From positions 1 through 5,395 of the forward strand of contig CAJXMS010000164.1 of NCBI GenBank assembly GCA_913056475.1: a stretch of DNA of 5,395 nucleotides, read 5' to 3'. This DNA is from an uncultured Bacteroidota bacterium. GTDB lineage: Bacteria; Bacteroidota; Bacteroidia; Flavobacteriales; Schleiferiaceae. Every line of letters begins with the position of its first letter. The first letter of the stretch is position 1. The notes beneath the pieces were generated by a model. That model was given only the letters and a program-made list of their open reading frames with translations, was not told where the DNA came from and searched no databases. Below are positions 4,840 through 5,395 of this stretch, one piece after another. The position numbers and the translations under genes are program-made.

Positions 4840-5395
4840 TGGCGCCCTGGGCGGTACTGCGCAGCACCACCCCTTGATCACGCGCCCAGCGCTGCCAGGC
4901 TTTTTGATCTATCTGCGAGGACAGTAGCCATACCTCCTTAATGTCCACTTTCCCGCCCGGGGGTGGCTTACCTTCTGCCACCCACCACCAGTCTACCGCC
5001 AGCTCGGCGGGAGGTGGAGCAGGCTTCCGCCAAATGAGCTTCTCGCCCACTACCAAGCTCGCGGGTCCTATAGCCAGATGTTCGCTGGCCCAAACGGTAT
5101 CAAGCGCCCAGGGGAGCTGCTGGCAATCCCGGAGGTCCAAATAATCCCAATGCGGCCGGAGTTGGTAAGCGATGGAATTGCTATCGTTTAGGAGCGATTG
5201 CTGTCCGAGTAGATAGCCCTTTTCGCCGGTGTATATTCCTACTCCTGCGCGCCCATCCAGGTGGTAAGCGGTCACCCGAATGCCCCGGTTTTGTTGCGCC
5301 GTCTCGAGCACTTGCCAGCTTAGCAACGCGACTAACGCCAGTCCCCAATACCAAAGGAACTTTTCCCGCCAGCGCAGCCACCAAACCCCAGCCAC
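4769..5395 (-). CDS. ComEC/Rec2-like competence protein, C-terminal part only
   Basis: Open to the right edge, this frame gives the last 208 residues of a larger protein whose start is outside; the valine (GTG) at the edge is probably not the real start. A membrane helix lies at about 13-29, followed by an extracytoplasmic domain of about 175 residues. RVTAYHLDGRAGVGIYTGEK (40-59), PHWDYLDL (81-88), the late strand VDIKEVWLLSS (150-160) and DQKAWQRWARDQGV (163-176) fit, as I recall them, the C-terminal region of Bacteroidota ComEC proteins, which form the inner-membrane channel for DNA uptake. No HxHxDH metal motif of the metallo-beta-lactamase type is visible. The final residues (about 186-208, Gly- and Trp-rich) are encoded in the overlap with the convergent receiver-like gene. 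Recognition rests on pattern memory of a weakly conserved tail. Confidence 0.7.
   Translation of the reverse strand: MAGVWWLRWREKFLWYWGLALVALLSWQVLETAQQNRGIRVTAYHLDGRAGVGIYTGEKGYLLGQQSLLNDSNSIAYQLRPHWDYLDLRDCQQLPWALDTVWASEHLAIGPASLVVGEKLIWRKPAPPPAELAVDWWWVAEGKPPPGGKVDIKEVWLLSSQIDQKAWQRWARDQGVVLRSTAQGAINQWWQGTRAGPGALFASLWGGG

Noticed and set aside
1..5395. CRISPR array, tRNA/rRNA, insertion sequence or prophage
   Set aside because: No spaced direct repeats, no tRNA-like cloverleaf, no transposase or phage protein motifs and no flanking terminal repeats were seen.

Overview
The window looks like a chromosomal core region from a member of the Bacteroidota with fairly high GC content. Three things point there: a folP-cdaA gene pair, a divergent block encoding a tandem DUF1599 protein and a BT_3928-type DoxX/MauE protein, and the tail of a ComEC protein of the Bacteroidota kind. 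Some candidate promoters also resemble the Bacteroidota -7 box (TAnnTTTG). Genus cannot be fixed by eye; a high-GC Saprospiria- or Cytophagia-like lineage is a guess.

Layout: positions 1-2563 hold a tightly packed minus-strand operon, read right to left: a duplicated DUF1599 protein, then a DoxX/MauE-like membrane protein with a thioredoxin-like tail, then an OppB/DppB-type ABC permease that runs off the left edge. The gaps are 6 and 3 bases. Only 28 bases separate this operon from the divergent plus-strand pair folP (dihydropteroate synthase) and cdaA (diadenylate cyclase), which overlap by one base as TGATG. A 176-base non-coding stretch follows, with a perfect 11-bp inverted repeat near its right end. 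Next comes a small stand-alone receiver-domain protein (4429-4839, plus) that has lost nearly all receiver catalytic residues. It converges with, and overlaps by 71 bases, the 3' end of a minus-strand ComEC/Rec2-like gene that enters from the right edge.

Functionally these are mostly housekeeping parts: folate synthesis, c-di-AMP signalling, membrane redox or DoxX-type function, peptide or solute import, and DNA uptake. I see no phage, transposon, CRISPR array, tRNA or rRNA. No clear new multi-gene system is visible. The observations most worth following are the degenerate receiver with its palindromic leader and its long 3' overlap with comEC.
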